Assembly (NCBI RefSeq): GCF_028769735.1
Contig: NC_088178.1
Coordinates: forward strand, 15,457,357-15,521,356
DNA: 64,000 bases
Source: Zonotrichia leucophrys gambelii
Taxonomy: Eukaryota > Chordata > Aves > Passeriformes > Passerellidae
Direction: 5' to 3'
Of this stretch, positions 24,956 to 37,393 are shown piece by piece. A program made the translations under genes and the position numbers. How positions within the stretch are numbered: the stretch's first letter is position 1; every line of letters starts with the position of its first letter. The notes beneath the pieces were generated by a model. It was not told where the DNA came from and ran no database searches. It saw nothing but the letters and a program-made list of their open reading frames with translations.

Positions 24956-27900
24956 TGAAGAGCTTGCTTTTCTTCTAAGTTTCTGAAATTTTGGTCTTGT
25001 GCACCTTCTTCATTAGACCAATGCCATGAAGTTTTAATTCTGTCAATCTGTCTTGTGGCATTTTGCATTTTACGTTATTTACTGTATGAGATTGCTTATT
25101 TCGTAAGCTTAGTGCTGGATTGTGTGACTTAATTGGGCAAACAACTTATTCTCTTTCATCAAAAAGTGATTCTAGATCTCCAAGCATGGATAACCTCTTT
25201 CATTTGGGATTGTAATAAAATCTAATCTTACTGATTATTCAACCCTTTTTGATCATACAGATGTTAACTCCCTGAAAGAAATAAATGCCACACTTTTTTC
25301 TTTTCTTTTGGTTTGTTTGTTTTCAGTACATTCTTACCATTGATGATTTTTGTAGTTCATTCAGGTTTAACTCCTTCTTAAACTTTCTTTCTTATGATTC
25401 TTATTATCATATTCTAACTTCTGTGGTATTTCCATGGTTGGCCTTCTCTTAGCTAATTGAAATTAACTGATTTTCACATTCCCCTCTAATCAAAAATAGT
25501 GTCTGTTTTAGTGGCATGTACTGTGAAAAAGAAAACCAGCGTGTGGCTTCTCGTTTCTGCATATTTCCATGCTGACAGGTAAAAAACATTCTACTCAGTT
25601 GTTCTACTCAGGTTTGGGCTTTTAACCTCTGATACCATATGATCTTCAGGAATAATTTCAGTCCTGTTATTGTAGCTAATCTGAAATTATTTTAATTCCA
25701 TCTCTTTAATGACTGCAGAACAGATTGTGGACTATTTGGGTGCTTCTTTCCAGATTTACTGCCACCAAAGCAGAAGTTGACAGAGAAGCATTTTTTCAGT
25801 CCATCAAGCTCTCCATGTCTGCATCCATGTTTCTGTGAAATTGGGAATCAAAGCTTTAGAAGCAGAACATCTGAAACAGAATTAGACATTCTTATTCTGG
25901 ACAGGTGGAATCACATGGGATTTCATTAGCATACCTAAGGATCCTTTTGTAGAAGTCCTGACTGTCTCTGCTCTGTTGTAAAGACAAGCAGTAAAAAGGA
26001 TTACTTAAGTACAGAGCAGAGAAGTGACACTGTACTTAGCTTTTGCCAAGACTTCTGATACTTCCCCTGTTTATTGCTAATGTGAACTTCCCACTGTTTA
26101 ATTAAACATGGCTGCTCAGAGCATCCTATTTTCTTACCAGATTCCAGTCACAGCAGCTCTTCTCAGACTTGACAGACTGGCAGCTGGAGATATGAACCAG
26201 GCATAGCAGGGAAAAATTTTGGTGTTCAAGGACTTCTAGATCTCTCTTATCTTTTCAACTGCTTCTCTTTTTTTCCCTTTTTTTTTTCTTCTGTGTTTCT
26301 AAACTGAATTTTGTCCTGTTATTCTCCTAAAGTAGAATTGTGGGGTTTAAGTTTTCCCTCCTCTCCTGGGAGTAAAAAGTGGGTTGCGATATGTGAGATG
26401 ATTTGCATATTGTAAGAATGCAAGAATAAGGGATTGCAATGGAGGCAAACATTCCCTAGAAGTGGCATTTTTCAGTCTGCTTTCTGGGTTTAGCATTAGA
26501 TTTGTGTGTTGGAGTATAGAACTGGACATTGTAGAAAGCTCCAACAGAAAGACAGGATTTCCTTCTGAAGCACATAGATCTTATTTAACAACGCTTTTCT
26601 GGAAAAAGTCTGTATATTGTGCCCACAACAAGCAAGACAAGTAATTCAATCTCTGATTAAAGGTCCCAAAAAAGTTCTTGTGGGAATTGAGCTGAGATAT
26701 ATGTGCAGATGTAGCTGCTATATGTATCAGAATGTCTTGTGCAAACCAAAATTAAAATTTGGTAGTTACTGTATTTGAGCAAATTTAGAGTCTGGGAGGC
26801 TGATGCATCTGGATCATACAATTTTGTGTGTGTGAAGAGGTAACAGGCCTGTGTTACATTACAAAACTGTAGGAGGATGCAGTGTCCCACAAGGCTATAG
26901 GAAATGCACCTGACTTACTGAGAAACAGAAACAACATCTGTGGCTTTCTAGCAATGAGATTGTTTCCTAAGGTGCAAGGATGTTTTGCTAAAAAGAATGG
27001 ATAGATTATGTTGAACTTAGTTTGAAATTTATCTCCTTTAAACATAGTATTATGTCATGTTTGCTGTAAGACAGTAATCACTCTCTGCATGTTCTCCTGC
27101 AAACAGGTCTGCATCATGAATTTCCTGTGCACCATCCCCTTTATTGTTTGCTGCTTCTAGGCCTATTGAAGTGCTTCCCAGTTACAGACGTAATTCTACA
27201 GCTCACCCACCTTGTCTCCATGTAACTTGCCATCCTCACAAGGTTGCATATCTGATCTTATGACTATTTTCTTTTCTTCCACACAAGAGGTGACTTTGAA
27301 ATGACCTAAAACAATTGCTTTACTGTGTGTGGCAGTTAGGGAAGAACACTGGGGTTATGGTGCTCAAATAACAGGGTCTGCCACTCATGTGAGGATATGG
27401 AAAATTGTGGATTCTCAGCCTCTGAAAACAGATAGATCATACTTTTCTAACTGAGTTAAAAGCTTGAAGACTTGGCAAAAATAACTGGGTATTAGTTTGC
27501 TGAAAAGAAATTTGGCAGGGCTGATGGGGAAGCCAGGAAAATCACCAGCAAATGTGTTAAACTGATTCCAAGCAACCAAAGGATAGCTCTCCTCATTACT
27601 TGTGTTAAGTCTCTGTGGTCACTTGGAGAAGAATAATGTGACAAATAACAATCCAAATGGATCAGTCATATCATCAGTATATAATCATATAATCTTGCTT
27701 GGTTTCACTCCTTGATTGGGAAGCTAATTAAGTATTAAAGGGTTGTATACCTTTGCAATTTCTGTTTCATTTAATTCAGAAAGTGCAGTAGGGAATCTCT
27801 GCTTTTCAGAAAGATTTAACAGCAGCATACAGGCAAAGGAGGCTGCACTGCAGCATGCAAATGGTGACTATGGTCTTACCACTGCAGAATCCTGTTTGAA

Positions 27901-30900
27901 TTGAGTAAATCCAGTTTATTAGGCTAAGTATATACAGATTATCTGACTAATTTATGTATAGTAATGCTACTGTTGTTTCTCGAGGCCTGTCCCTTTGCAC
28001 ATGTGCTTTAAAGATGGGACTATCTTACGGCATTCTTGTGTGCTTTGCCAATTATTTTTTATTTCATCCAATAAGTCATCTTTGAAGGTAGGGTTGCAGA
28101 TAACTTTCCTGTTTGTTCTGAGATTCCCAGATGTCTAAAGGTTGTAGAATATTTTATGTCAAAGCATGGAATCCTATCTAAAAAAAAGACTTCAGTCATA
28201 ATGCATCTTTTGCTGCTTAGCATCAATGAGTTGTTAGCCCACAGAAAGTCAACAGGAAATAACCTGGCTGTTAATTAGCTCATTAGCATCATGTAACTAA
28301 AAGCAGAATCAGGTTTGTATTTCAAGAAGGTTCATTTGTAGAAGATAATTGAAATAACAGGAGTGGTGGTTTTTTGTTTCACCTTATGTAGATAGATTAA
28401 AAAGATAATACTTTTGTCCTTACAGTGAGTTCTCTGAAGGCCACTAATTTCAATTCAAAAATGCCAAAGTTTTTGGGTTGAATTAGAAACTTTTCCTAGA
28501 ACATGTTAATAGTTCTCTCCAATGAAGGAACAATATTCCCTTCTCTGCAGGGCAGTTCACCTTATCCAGTTTTGGTTTTTTTTAAACCATTATTGGTGAA
28601 GACACTCATGGCCAAGATATCACCGGCTGTGTATTTTTCTTACCTTTCTGCTCTTAATAGGAAGCTGGGGTCCTCAGACTTTCTTAGGTTGATTTGATGT
28701 TGTTTTTGTAAGTGGAACAAACTTTTTTAATCAGCAAATCAGAAAAATGGATGGAACTTGCTTTCCAAAACTATTTCCAGAGATAGTGGAAAGCACTCAG
28801 TGGAGGCTTTTGTTAATTTAAACTGCGGAGTTGGCAGCCTTGGCCACTCTCTTCCCCACTAGGATGGGGAATATAAGCTTTTCCATTCCTGCTATAACCA
28901 CACATTGTGTCACTGATGACTGAATGGGTAAGATGCAAGGATAAAGGAAGTAGCTGAATTACTATGCTTATTTAATCTTCTTTTAACTATTGAGATGTCA
29001 GGAATAGTGGCAATTGGAAAAATTGTAACTGCGGTCTTGGCGTTCATATGAATGAAATGTCACAAATGAGTTAAATTCTGTATAATGACCTTCCTGCAAG
29101 GATTCTAATTCTGCTGGTTTGACTTGGTCAGAAGCTGCTGTATAGAAGACCCCATAAGAACTCTAGGATCAACGGTTTCTATTTGCCTCAGTTCAGTAAT
29201 TGTTTTCTTTTATGCTACTTTTTAGAGTGCTCTGACAAGGAAGGAATGAACAGCTTATCTTATCAAGATTTATAGTCAATAGCTTCTGTAGTCTTGTGAA
29301 GAAGACATCTGCTGTGCAAATAGCAAGGTTAAAGTGATTGCACATGAAGTAAATACAAACTTCAGCTAGTATTTCATCCTGAAAACCAGTCTGAACAATA
29401 CTTAGATAACTTCATGTAATGAAAGCCCTTTCATAATCTTGACCCATATACAATTTTGTCAAATCCAAGGTCAGATAGAATTTAAAAAATAAGCTTTATT
29501 TGAACTTCTGTAACCATGATTTCACAATTGTAAGCATGCTCTTTAATAAAAAAAAGAAAAGCACTAGTATTGTGTTGTGGGTTTTAAAAAAATTCTTACA
29601 GAAGTCTCAGAGTTTGATCACTTGTAATAGAAAAGAAAGTATTATCTATTTGTTTAGGAAATATCTTCTAAACCATTGCAGCAGCAGACAAAAGGAGTTC
29701 ATTTGAAATTGATTAATGTGCTATAAGTACCTGGAATTGCTTGGTCTAGTCACTTTGTTGCTTTCTCATCTCTCTGAAAAATCAAATGAAACATCTGAAG
29801 ATACCTGATTGATGCAGTCAGCTTTGTACTGATATTACAGTGTATTTCAGGAAATGTTCAAAGTGGGGCAATAATTTTCAATCTATTTTCAAGCATGCTG
29901 CAGTAAAGTTTTTCTATCAGATTATACAAAGTCCATTTCCCAAAGAGCTGTGGATTTGTGTGTTGTGCATTTGTATTTGTGGGCAGGTGCTTCTATGTAT
30001 GGACCTTTATAAATATGTATGAGAAAGTGATGTGTGGGTGATATTGCCTACTGCTGTAGTGTGCTGAGGTGCATTTTTTTCTCCATAACCCATACTGCCT
30101 CTTTTGGTTCTGTACAAGCTTTAATTATTTTTTTAATTATTATTTTATTTCCTCAGAAACCATGTGTACCTTGGTTTCATTTCATAAGGTATGTACAAAT
30201 TTTCCAAATCTTGCTGCAGAATGTTTCAGGACCAAATCCGGTAATTCATTGGTAAGAATGTTAAAGTACAGGAAACTGTAACAAAGAAGATTATTTTTCT
30301 CCTAAATAGAGAATTTAGACAAGATAGTATTACTAATTCCTCTATTTGTTTTTCTCAGTGTGTGAGGAAAGCGTGAATTACCTTAAATTTTCAATTCTGC
30401 AAAGTCTTAGATGTGGATGTGATGTGGCCAAAAGAAGTTCATGCACCTAAGCTTCCTGAAGCTGTATAAAAATCATACTGTTGATTTGGTTTCTTTATGA
30501 AAGCATTCAGTGAAATAAAAGCATAGCCTTTAGTATCCATAAGCTGTAGATGCAAACTCTGCAGGAGATCTTGAGCTGCAATAAAGGTGGAAATACAGAA
30601 AAACTTTAAAATTGCCTCAGGAACCCCCTCCAGTTCATAGCAGAATGGCTGGCTGCTCGCCATGCTGTCACTGGCTGCTGGCCAGCACCAGGGCTCTGTG
30701 ACCCCTTCTGACACAGCTCCTAGGGGCTGCAGGATGAGTTAATGCTGCTTCTGGCACCTTTAATTAATCAAATTTTAAATGGGGATTCTCATCCACAGTG
30801 GTGTGACAAAGTCCATTGCTCTGAGAAGAAATCAGGAAAGAGAAACATTCTCTTAAATTTAGATTTTGAGAAGCTGAATAAAAGGAGTCTTTCTCTTCTG

Positions 30901-32097
30901 ATCAACCCCAAAAACAACACTGTTGGTGTCTTACAACAGCATGAGAAAAGAAATAACTGATTTTATTAGCATAGTGCCACGATTTGTATAGCATATCCTG
31001 TATGTGTACTCTGAAAGCTGCCTGATACATAGTTTTCAGTGTTGTTCTTTCTTGGTCTAAAATTCAATGGAATATCCTGGTTCAGGATGAAAAATAGCAG
31101 AGTACATTTAAGCGTGTACTTAACTTCCATTTACTGTAATGAGGTTAAAAAAAGGCTTATAAATTCTAATATGTGTAGGTATTCTCATGTAGAAATACTT
31201 AGGAAAGATAATTTCAAGGTACTAATCCTCAGTCTGACAGTCTTAAAAATTTATTGAACACATTTGTAAAAAGTATTCTGCTGTCTTTTGAGAGCAAAGC
31301 AACTGTGTCTTGAAAATCTGGAAGTGGAGCACAAGCATGATGAAATTAGTCTCAAAATCATTGATATAAACTTTAAATAGGGTCTCCTAATTATAATGAT
31401 TTACCAAAATTATTTCTTTTAAGTAGCTGAAGCAGTAAGACAAGTGAATATTCTTTTGCAGTATAAATTGTGTTCAATTCAGTCTCTATTTGCTTGCTTA
31501 TTGCTGCAGTGAAGGAGGCGAAACAGTTGCATAATCAAGTCTTTATTGTATTGGTGTAATTTGCATGTTTTCTTTATTGTTTCAGAACCATCACAAATTA
31601 TTATGAAACACTTATTTTCATGCTGGATGGGTGATTGGAACTGCTGAGTGAATTTTTCCTTATTTTGGGGGTTGTGTGATAAGGAAATATAAAAAGGCAC
31701 TCTAGTTTGTCTGTTATACAGTAAAGTATGTTCTCCTCTTTTTTAACCTTTAGCACATGCAGCCTGATTCTTTTTTGCTGAGGTGATTTTGTGCCACAGA
31801 AGTTATCAATAGCACTGTATCCTGGACACCTTCCTTCCTACCACATTACTTGTACAAAATTGGACTTGTGTGAACAGGGCCATTGTTTTCAACTTGCCTA
31901 CGTTTGCAGGGATGTGCTCTCTGTAAACTTGGCCTAGTGAGACCAACTGCGATGTAAATGGAAAACTCTTTTCTTGAATTCACTGCAAGTCTGAACTAGG
32001 CTTATAGTGGTACTATTTAGGCTGCCCCATGCTGTTTGAAAGTTTGCTCTTCAAAAAGAAAGGCATAATCAATAAAAAGGTTGTCTGTTGGTTGTGC

Positions 32098-32146
32098 GGG
32101 TTTTGTTTTTTTTTGTTTATTTGTGGTTTTGTTTTGTTTTTTTCTG
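32098..32146 (+). repeat. T/G-rich low-complexity tract
   Basis: Runs of T interrupted by single or paired G (GGGTTTTGTTTTTTTTTG and similar). No retroposon body is recognised beside it. Confidence 0.75.
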
Positions 32147-33786
32147 TTTAGATATGGGGAAATGTCAATGGTTTGCTTAATAAAGTTGTTACTGACAAGA
32201 GCAGCTCTCTCTTAGTCTGATACTGTTCTGAGGCTTGATTATCAAAGGCTGTTCTACTGCCCTGTGCTAATCCCAGATCAGTTTGTGGCCCTGTGTGTTT
32301 TGTAGTCCAGTGCCCCACAACTCCTCCAATCTCAAGTACACCACTCCTGTTCTCTGTGTGTGGCTAAATATTTTAAGCAAAGTTCCAAAATATCATAGTT
32401 TCAAAAAAAAATTCTGCCTCCAGTTTTAGGCTATTTTCTTATGGATTGTGACAAAAGACAGTAATTTTCAGTGTTCAGGTGTTTGCAGTTCTTCATTCAA
32501 TCTGAATTCAATCATTTATAGAATGCTACAGTTTAGCTAAGGCATTTTTTTATGTAATAGTGTATGGCACTGTTTTTCTTCCAGTTCTCTGAATGTATTT
32601 CTTTTTCTAGGTTAAGGGCAATCCATTCCATATAAAACTGTCTTTTTTTAAAATTAGGCCTAGAGATGTTTGGCATGGCATCATAGCACTTCTTCCCCAT
32701 TCTGTTTTTGTTTTGCAAAGTGACACGCTGGGTCTGTGCTTGTATTTCGTAGTGTTTGCCTTTGGTCGGCACTGTGTCAACGCAAAGCTTTAAAAACAAT
32801 AAAATACTGACTTTGGGGGAACAGACAGGCTGAAGGACTGACTGTATATCTCTTTAATTTAAAATGATCACAATAGTCTCATATACAGTTTATATTAGCA
32901 CCCCTATCAGCACTGAGCCACCTTCTCCCAGAAAGTACATCTTCCAGACCTCCTGAGTACACGAAGCACTCTCCTCAAGAAAGCAATTTCCCTGCAGAAT
33001 CAGTGAGCTTTGCCACCTCTTTGTCCTTCTTGAAATGTCCTGTGCTTCTGGCCCTTTAATTTCATGTGAGACATTCCTGCACTCAGGCAGCAGAGACAGC
33101 TTATGGCAGAGACAAATCAGCATTACAAGAAACATGTAATGAGCCATACAGCCTGCAGAATTCTGGACAGCATAAAGGGGAGACACTTAAAGACAGCTTT
33201 CTCAAAGTCATCTCATTAGCCTGGGAACCAGGGCTAAGAGATAAGAGAATTCTTAATCAGAGACTGGAACTTGCTTCTTTGTGTTTATTAGAAGCTTGTT
33301 TTTCTAAGGGTTGTACAGTGTATTTTCAAGGGGTCTGATAGCTAAGCTGTACTAACCTGACCTGTCTTGAGTTTCTATCATTACTGGTTGCAGACTGTAA
33401 ACTAAATCCCAAATGGTAGTTCCATAAAACAGTAACTAGGAATATCTGAAAGTTACCAGAATTTAGTAAGTTTGGATTCTGGAACCCTTGCATTAGTAAT
33501 CCTCTGAAATCAAATTGTTTTCACACAGGTAGTGCAACCGGAACTGGGCAGGGAATCCCATTTTCCCAAAAAACTTTTCTCCCATGACTATTTTAACATT
33601 AAATACAAAGGTAATGGAGGCTTAAGCCTCAGCTCCTGAGTAACAATTATACTTTTCCCTTCAAAAGTATGTTTTGGGACCAATAACTGAGATCAGTGTA
33701 TAAGGATAGGAAGTATAATTTTGTGAGATTCCTTAAGTAACTGGAAAAAGCTTTTGTTCTGGAAAGAGGAAGTGTGTAGGTATGCA

Positions 33787-33809
33787 GGGGCGGGAGGGAG
33801 AGGGAAGGG
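33787..33809 (+). promoter_or_regulatory. Isolated G-quadruplex motif
   Basis: GGGGCGGGAGGGAGAGGG followed by AAGGG gives five G-runs of three or more with loops of 1, 1, 3 and 2 bases, a textbook short-loop G4 pattern. It stands alone in AT-rich DNA about 20 kb upstream of PKN2. Regulatory or replication role is inference only. Confidence 0.5.
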
Positions 33810-36800
33810 TGCATAATAGTTCCCACTGTAGTACAAACTATGCAGGAACAGAGCTATCAGCAAACTGGAAAATAGGAATCAGCTTTGCTTCTAAGGAAAA
33901 CAACTCCCAGGAGGAAGCAAAAGTCCATATGTAATGCCATAACTGCTGATGTGCTGTTACTTCCCACAGCACAATGAAACTTCAGCTTGTTTTGTTTCTT
34001 AAAGAGGCACCCATGAAATTATGGAAATTCTCATATATAGAGTTTAACACGGGGCAGCTACTAATATAATGAGTCACCAACTGCAATGTGTGTTTTCCTC
34101 TGTTATTTATCTGCAGAGAGGGAGATAACAGCAAAAGAAGTCTCATGCAATACGGACTGAAGAGTTATTATAGCATTTTCTTAACCAGACCCCCTGCCCC
34201 AGCACAGTCTTCTAAGCCTATGACATGTCAGAGAAGCATCAGTGCAGAAGACGTGACAGTTTCTGAAGGAAAATTTTAGCCTTCCTTCAGTGTCTAGCTA
34301 CCCTTCTTGAACCCATGGTTATAGATCTATATTTATCTTTGTTGGTTCAAAGCTTTGAAAGCTGTGTCCCTTATTTAACCAGTAAAAAAGTGCTGATGCT
34401 CATGTCTTGGCTTCATTGAAGAGGCAGGAATAAATGTTCTCTTAAGACCCTGGTGGGTGGTTGACTTCTGTCCACCAAGGAAAAGTGGAGGTGCTGCTGT
34501 CCTGAAGCCAGATGTGACATGTGGCCAGGGAAGCTAAGCTTTAATTGATACAAAGCTTTTGCCCACATAAACACCCCAAATGCAGTATTTCAAAATAGTT
34601 GCATTGGTAAGTATTTGAGGTTGTAGTTATGCTGCTGCTGTCACTTGAAGGAAATGGGAAAGCTGGGGTGACATGAGGTATGATCTCTGCTTTATGTCAG
34701 TAGGAGTTTTATGAACATGAACTTACACTGCTGTAATCTGTTCTGTGCATTATGGCCCAGCTGTATTGGTATAGTGCACACCCCTGTAACAGTCACAGTA
34801 GGAGAGTGCTGGGGTATCCCTGCATGGGAGTGCCTGTAGAATGAGCAAGTGGCAGGCACCTTTCTGATTCTTATTTTCTCGTGTTGGTTACAGCTTCACA
34901 GGGATTTTGAGGCCCTTGCTTACAGAGTAAGGGAGAAATTTAAAATCCTGCAATATCAGGGTTTTGCACTTACAGGTCTCATCAGGAGGCTGCTGTCACG
35001 GCTCCTGGGAACAGGTTGATGTCTGAAGTGCAGCCATGGAAAATATGTTAGTTGAACGCCCCCTAGCTGAAATAATTTTCAGAACATGGCTAAGACAGTT
35101 TTCCTGGGGATTTCAATATAAAGCTGGGAGGAATTCCACGTTCAAGCTTCCTTGTGTTTTGGTTTCAGCTCAGCCAAGCAGTTACTCTAAGGATGGATAC
35201 ATTTTAGTTCATATACTGATCATTTTAGAAATGTGTCTTGTATTAAAAAAGCAATTTTCATTTTTTGTTCCTGTTAATTAAGTTGGTACAAATTTGGTCA
35301 TATGAGGCTGTGCTTGCAAAACTCATCTGAAAGCTAGATTGGCATAGATGTGTTCCTACTTTAGAGCCAAATAAAGCAATCCTACAAATACAAGTATCAT
35401 AGAGCTCTGTGCTTTCTCTGGTGTCACAGATTGCAGGTACTTCTCAAAGCAAGAGAGCTCTGCTTTTTCTTTTAGTAAATTGACTGAACTTTGAATAAGC
35501 CAATAGCTTTGGTTTCATCTTCATTTAAGTGGACATTTTAATGTAGAGAAAGAAAAGAAGGAAAACCTCTTTCTATGTAGTTAAGACTTGGACTTTATTA
35601 TATACAGAGATGGCATTAATTTTACCTCTTCCTTGATCAGATTGCTCAGCATAGGAATTTCTCAGTCTGCCAACACTGTATACATTCAGGAGAAGTTTTC
35701 ATATATCCAGTTAATGAATTATTTCTGTTGCCCATATTCTATCTTTCTCTCCCTCTCTCTCTCTGCATAAGTCTCATTCTTAGTATCATCTTAGAGGGAA
35801 AGACATGGCCAGTTTAAAAGCCCCAAAGCTGCACAAAATTAAATATCTCAGGTGATACACTTGACTGCTGCTTGATTTTGGACAGGCTCTCCTGTGAGAG
35901 TTTCTTTAACCATTAAAAAAGTATCACTTGGCTAGGAAGTGGGTGATAGGCTTGTTAAAATGGTCATACAGTCCTTCCTTTGCAGTGCTGACATCACTGC
36001 TTGCACACAGAACTGAGTTTTTGAAGATGAAGTCGTATTGTAACAGTAGATTAGCCTGGTAGTTGCAAAAATCAAGCTATTGAAGGTTAGAGACTTCCTT
36101 TCCTGACATAATCAAATGAGGTTTTGTTGTCTTACTGTTTTCTGTGCATGTAAGAGTGCATGAAAATGTGGACTGTCACCACAACCTGTCTATGTATTAT
36201 TCTTTCTCAAGCTGAGTATACAGAACTGAGCAGAAGTAATTGATAATAGACTACAGCAAATGCTGTCTTCAAATTTACAACAAGCATAACAAAAGTATAT
36301 TCAGCATGTCTCAACTGCTAATCAACAGCAGTTGTGAGAAAAAAACTGACACAAGTTCAGTACTTCCATCCCCTCCAATTAGTGCTGAGCAAAACCTGGT
36401 CTCCCTTGTATTTCAAAAGGCAAAAAGTAAGCTTTTAATCAACTTGTAAAACAACCTCATCTTGGCATTCTGCAGAATCTATAAAAGCAGCAAAAAGACA
36501 CAACCCCTATTTTTCCTTTGTGGATCACTGTTATGCTCAGAGATCTCTTTTCTCATGGTTACAACGGCAGTAGACAAGTCCAAAAGTTGGTGCGCTGTCT
36601 TTTGAGGCCCCTGGTAATTTTTTGCATCTTTGGGGAAACCAAGACTAGGAGCCACATGATAGAGCACCTGAAAGCATAAGGTAATAGCTCCTTTTTAGCT
36701 GCAGCTACCTACATTTTAATGGTTACAGGTGTATTTCCAAAAGTACAGTGTTTTGGTTTTGTTTTTTAATGAAAACCAATGAGATCAAAAAGTGAAATTT

Positions 36801-36974
36801 GGAACTTACTTTTGCACAGTTCTTTATGAAATGTGATCAGAATATGGTCTGTTAGTAAGACTACAATACAAGGCATGGCAATTATCTGAAAAAATCCCTT
36901 TATGTTCTCACAGGGGTTTTTTTTTTCCTGTATTAATTATTCTTTATTGTAATTTGAAAAAGGACAAAATTACA
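33810..36974. other. Intergenic DNA, no gene seen
   Basis: Unique AT-rich sequence with a short CT microsatellite at about 35745-35764. Open frames (for example 35036-35281) are short and without recognisable motifs. Confidence 0.6.
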
Positions 36975-36988
36975 TTTCCTTCCTTCCT

Positions 36989-37021
<33 letters not shown>
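36975..37021 (+). repeat. Compound microsatellite (TTCC)n-(CTGC)n
   Basis: Four TTCC units (36975-36990) pass directly into seven and a half CTGC units (36991-37020). The clean boundary suggests one tetramer arose by point mutation in the other and then expanded. Likely length-polymorphic. Confidence 0.95.
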
Positions 37022-37111
37022 TCTTTGGGAATCACACTGATAATAGGCTGCTAAGTAGTAAGGAATTAGTTCATTTATCAGCTCATCCATTTTAAAGCAG
37101 TTATCTAAAGC

Positions 37112-37393
37112 ATGCTGCATATGAAAATCTCTAACAACTACACTGGTACTCGTAGTTTTTTCATAAACAAAGAATTGGTGGATGCATCTTTAGATATATT
37201 TTGTGTATACTACTTTCAGTTAAGAAATGAATTTGCTGATAAAGCACTTGAGAAGATTATTAGACTTGAAAAATCAAGAAAAATACATAAGTTAGACAAT
37301 AGCTTATATGTATCAGTCTTGCAAGTCTTGAATATGCTGTACTACAATGATTATTGTCAAGCATTACTGAACTACCTACCTGCACTAAAATGA
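37112..37393 (+). other. Unrecognised 93-codon open frame with coding-like composition
   Basis: The frame starts at a true ATG and ends at TGA. The second half (FADKALEKIIRLEKSRKIHK, then LYVSVLQVLNMLYYNDYCQ) is rich in Leu, Lys, Ile and Glu and looks helical, unlike the Phe/Ser/Cys-rich products of chance frames nearby. A good splice-acceptor-like sequence (TACTACTTTCAG) ends just before the codons for LRNEFAD, so it could be a terminal exon. I do not recognise the protein; a decayed gene copy or chance are equally open. Confidence 0.25.

Larger units (their letters stand above)
20348..33786. other. Intergenic AT-rich DNA, no gene seen
   Basis: About 13 kb of unique-looking sequence. The longest open frame (23253-23696 minus, 147 codons, Phe/Ser/Leu-rich) is near the length expected by chance for AT-rich DNA of this size and matches no family I know. 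There is a small tandem duplication at 24899-24955 and a T/G tract at 32098-32146. A cluster of GATA words occurs at about 21450-21470. Nothing else can be supported. Confidence 0.6.
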
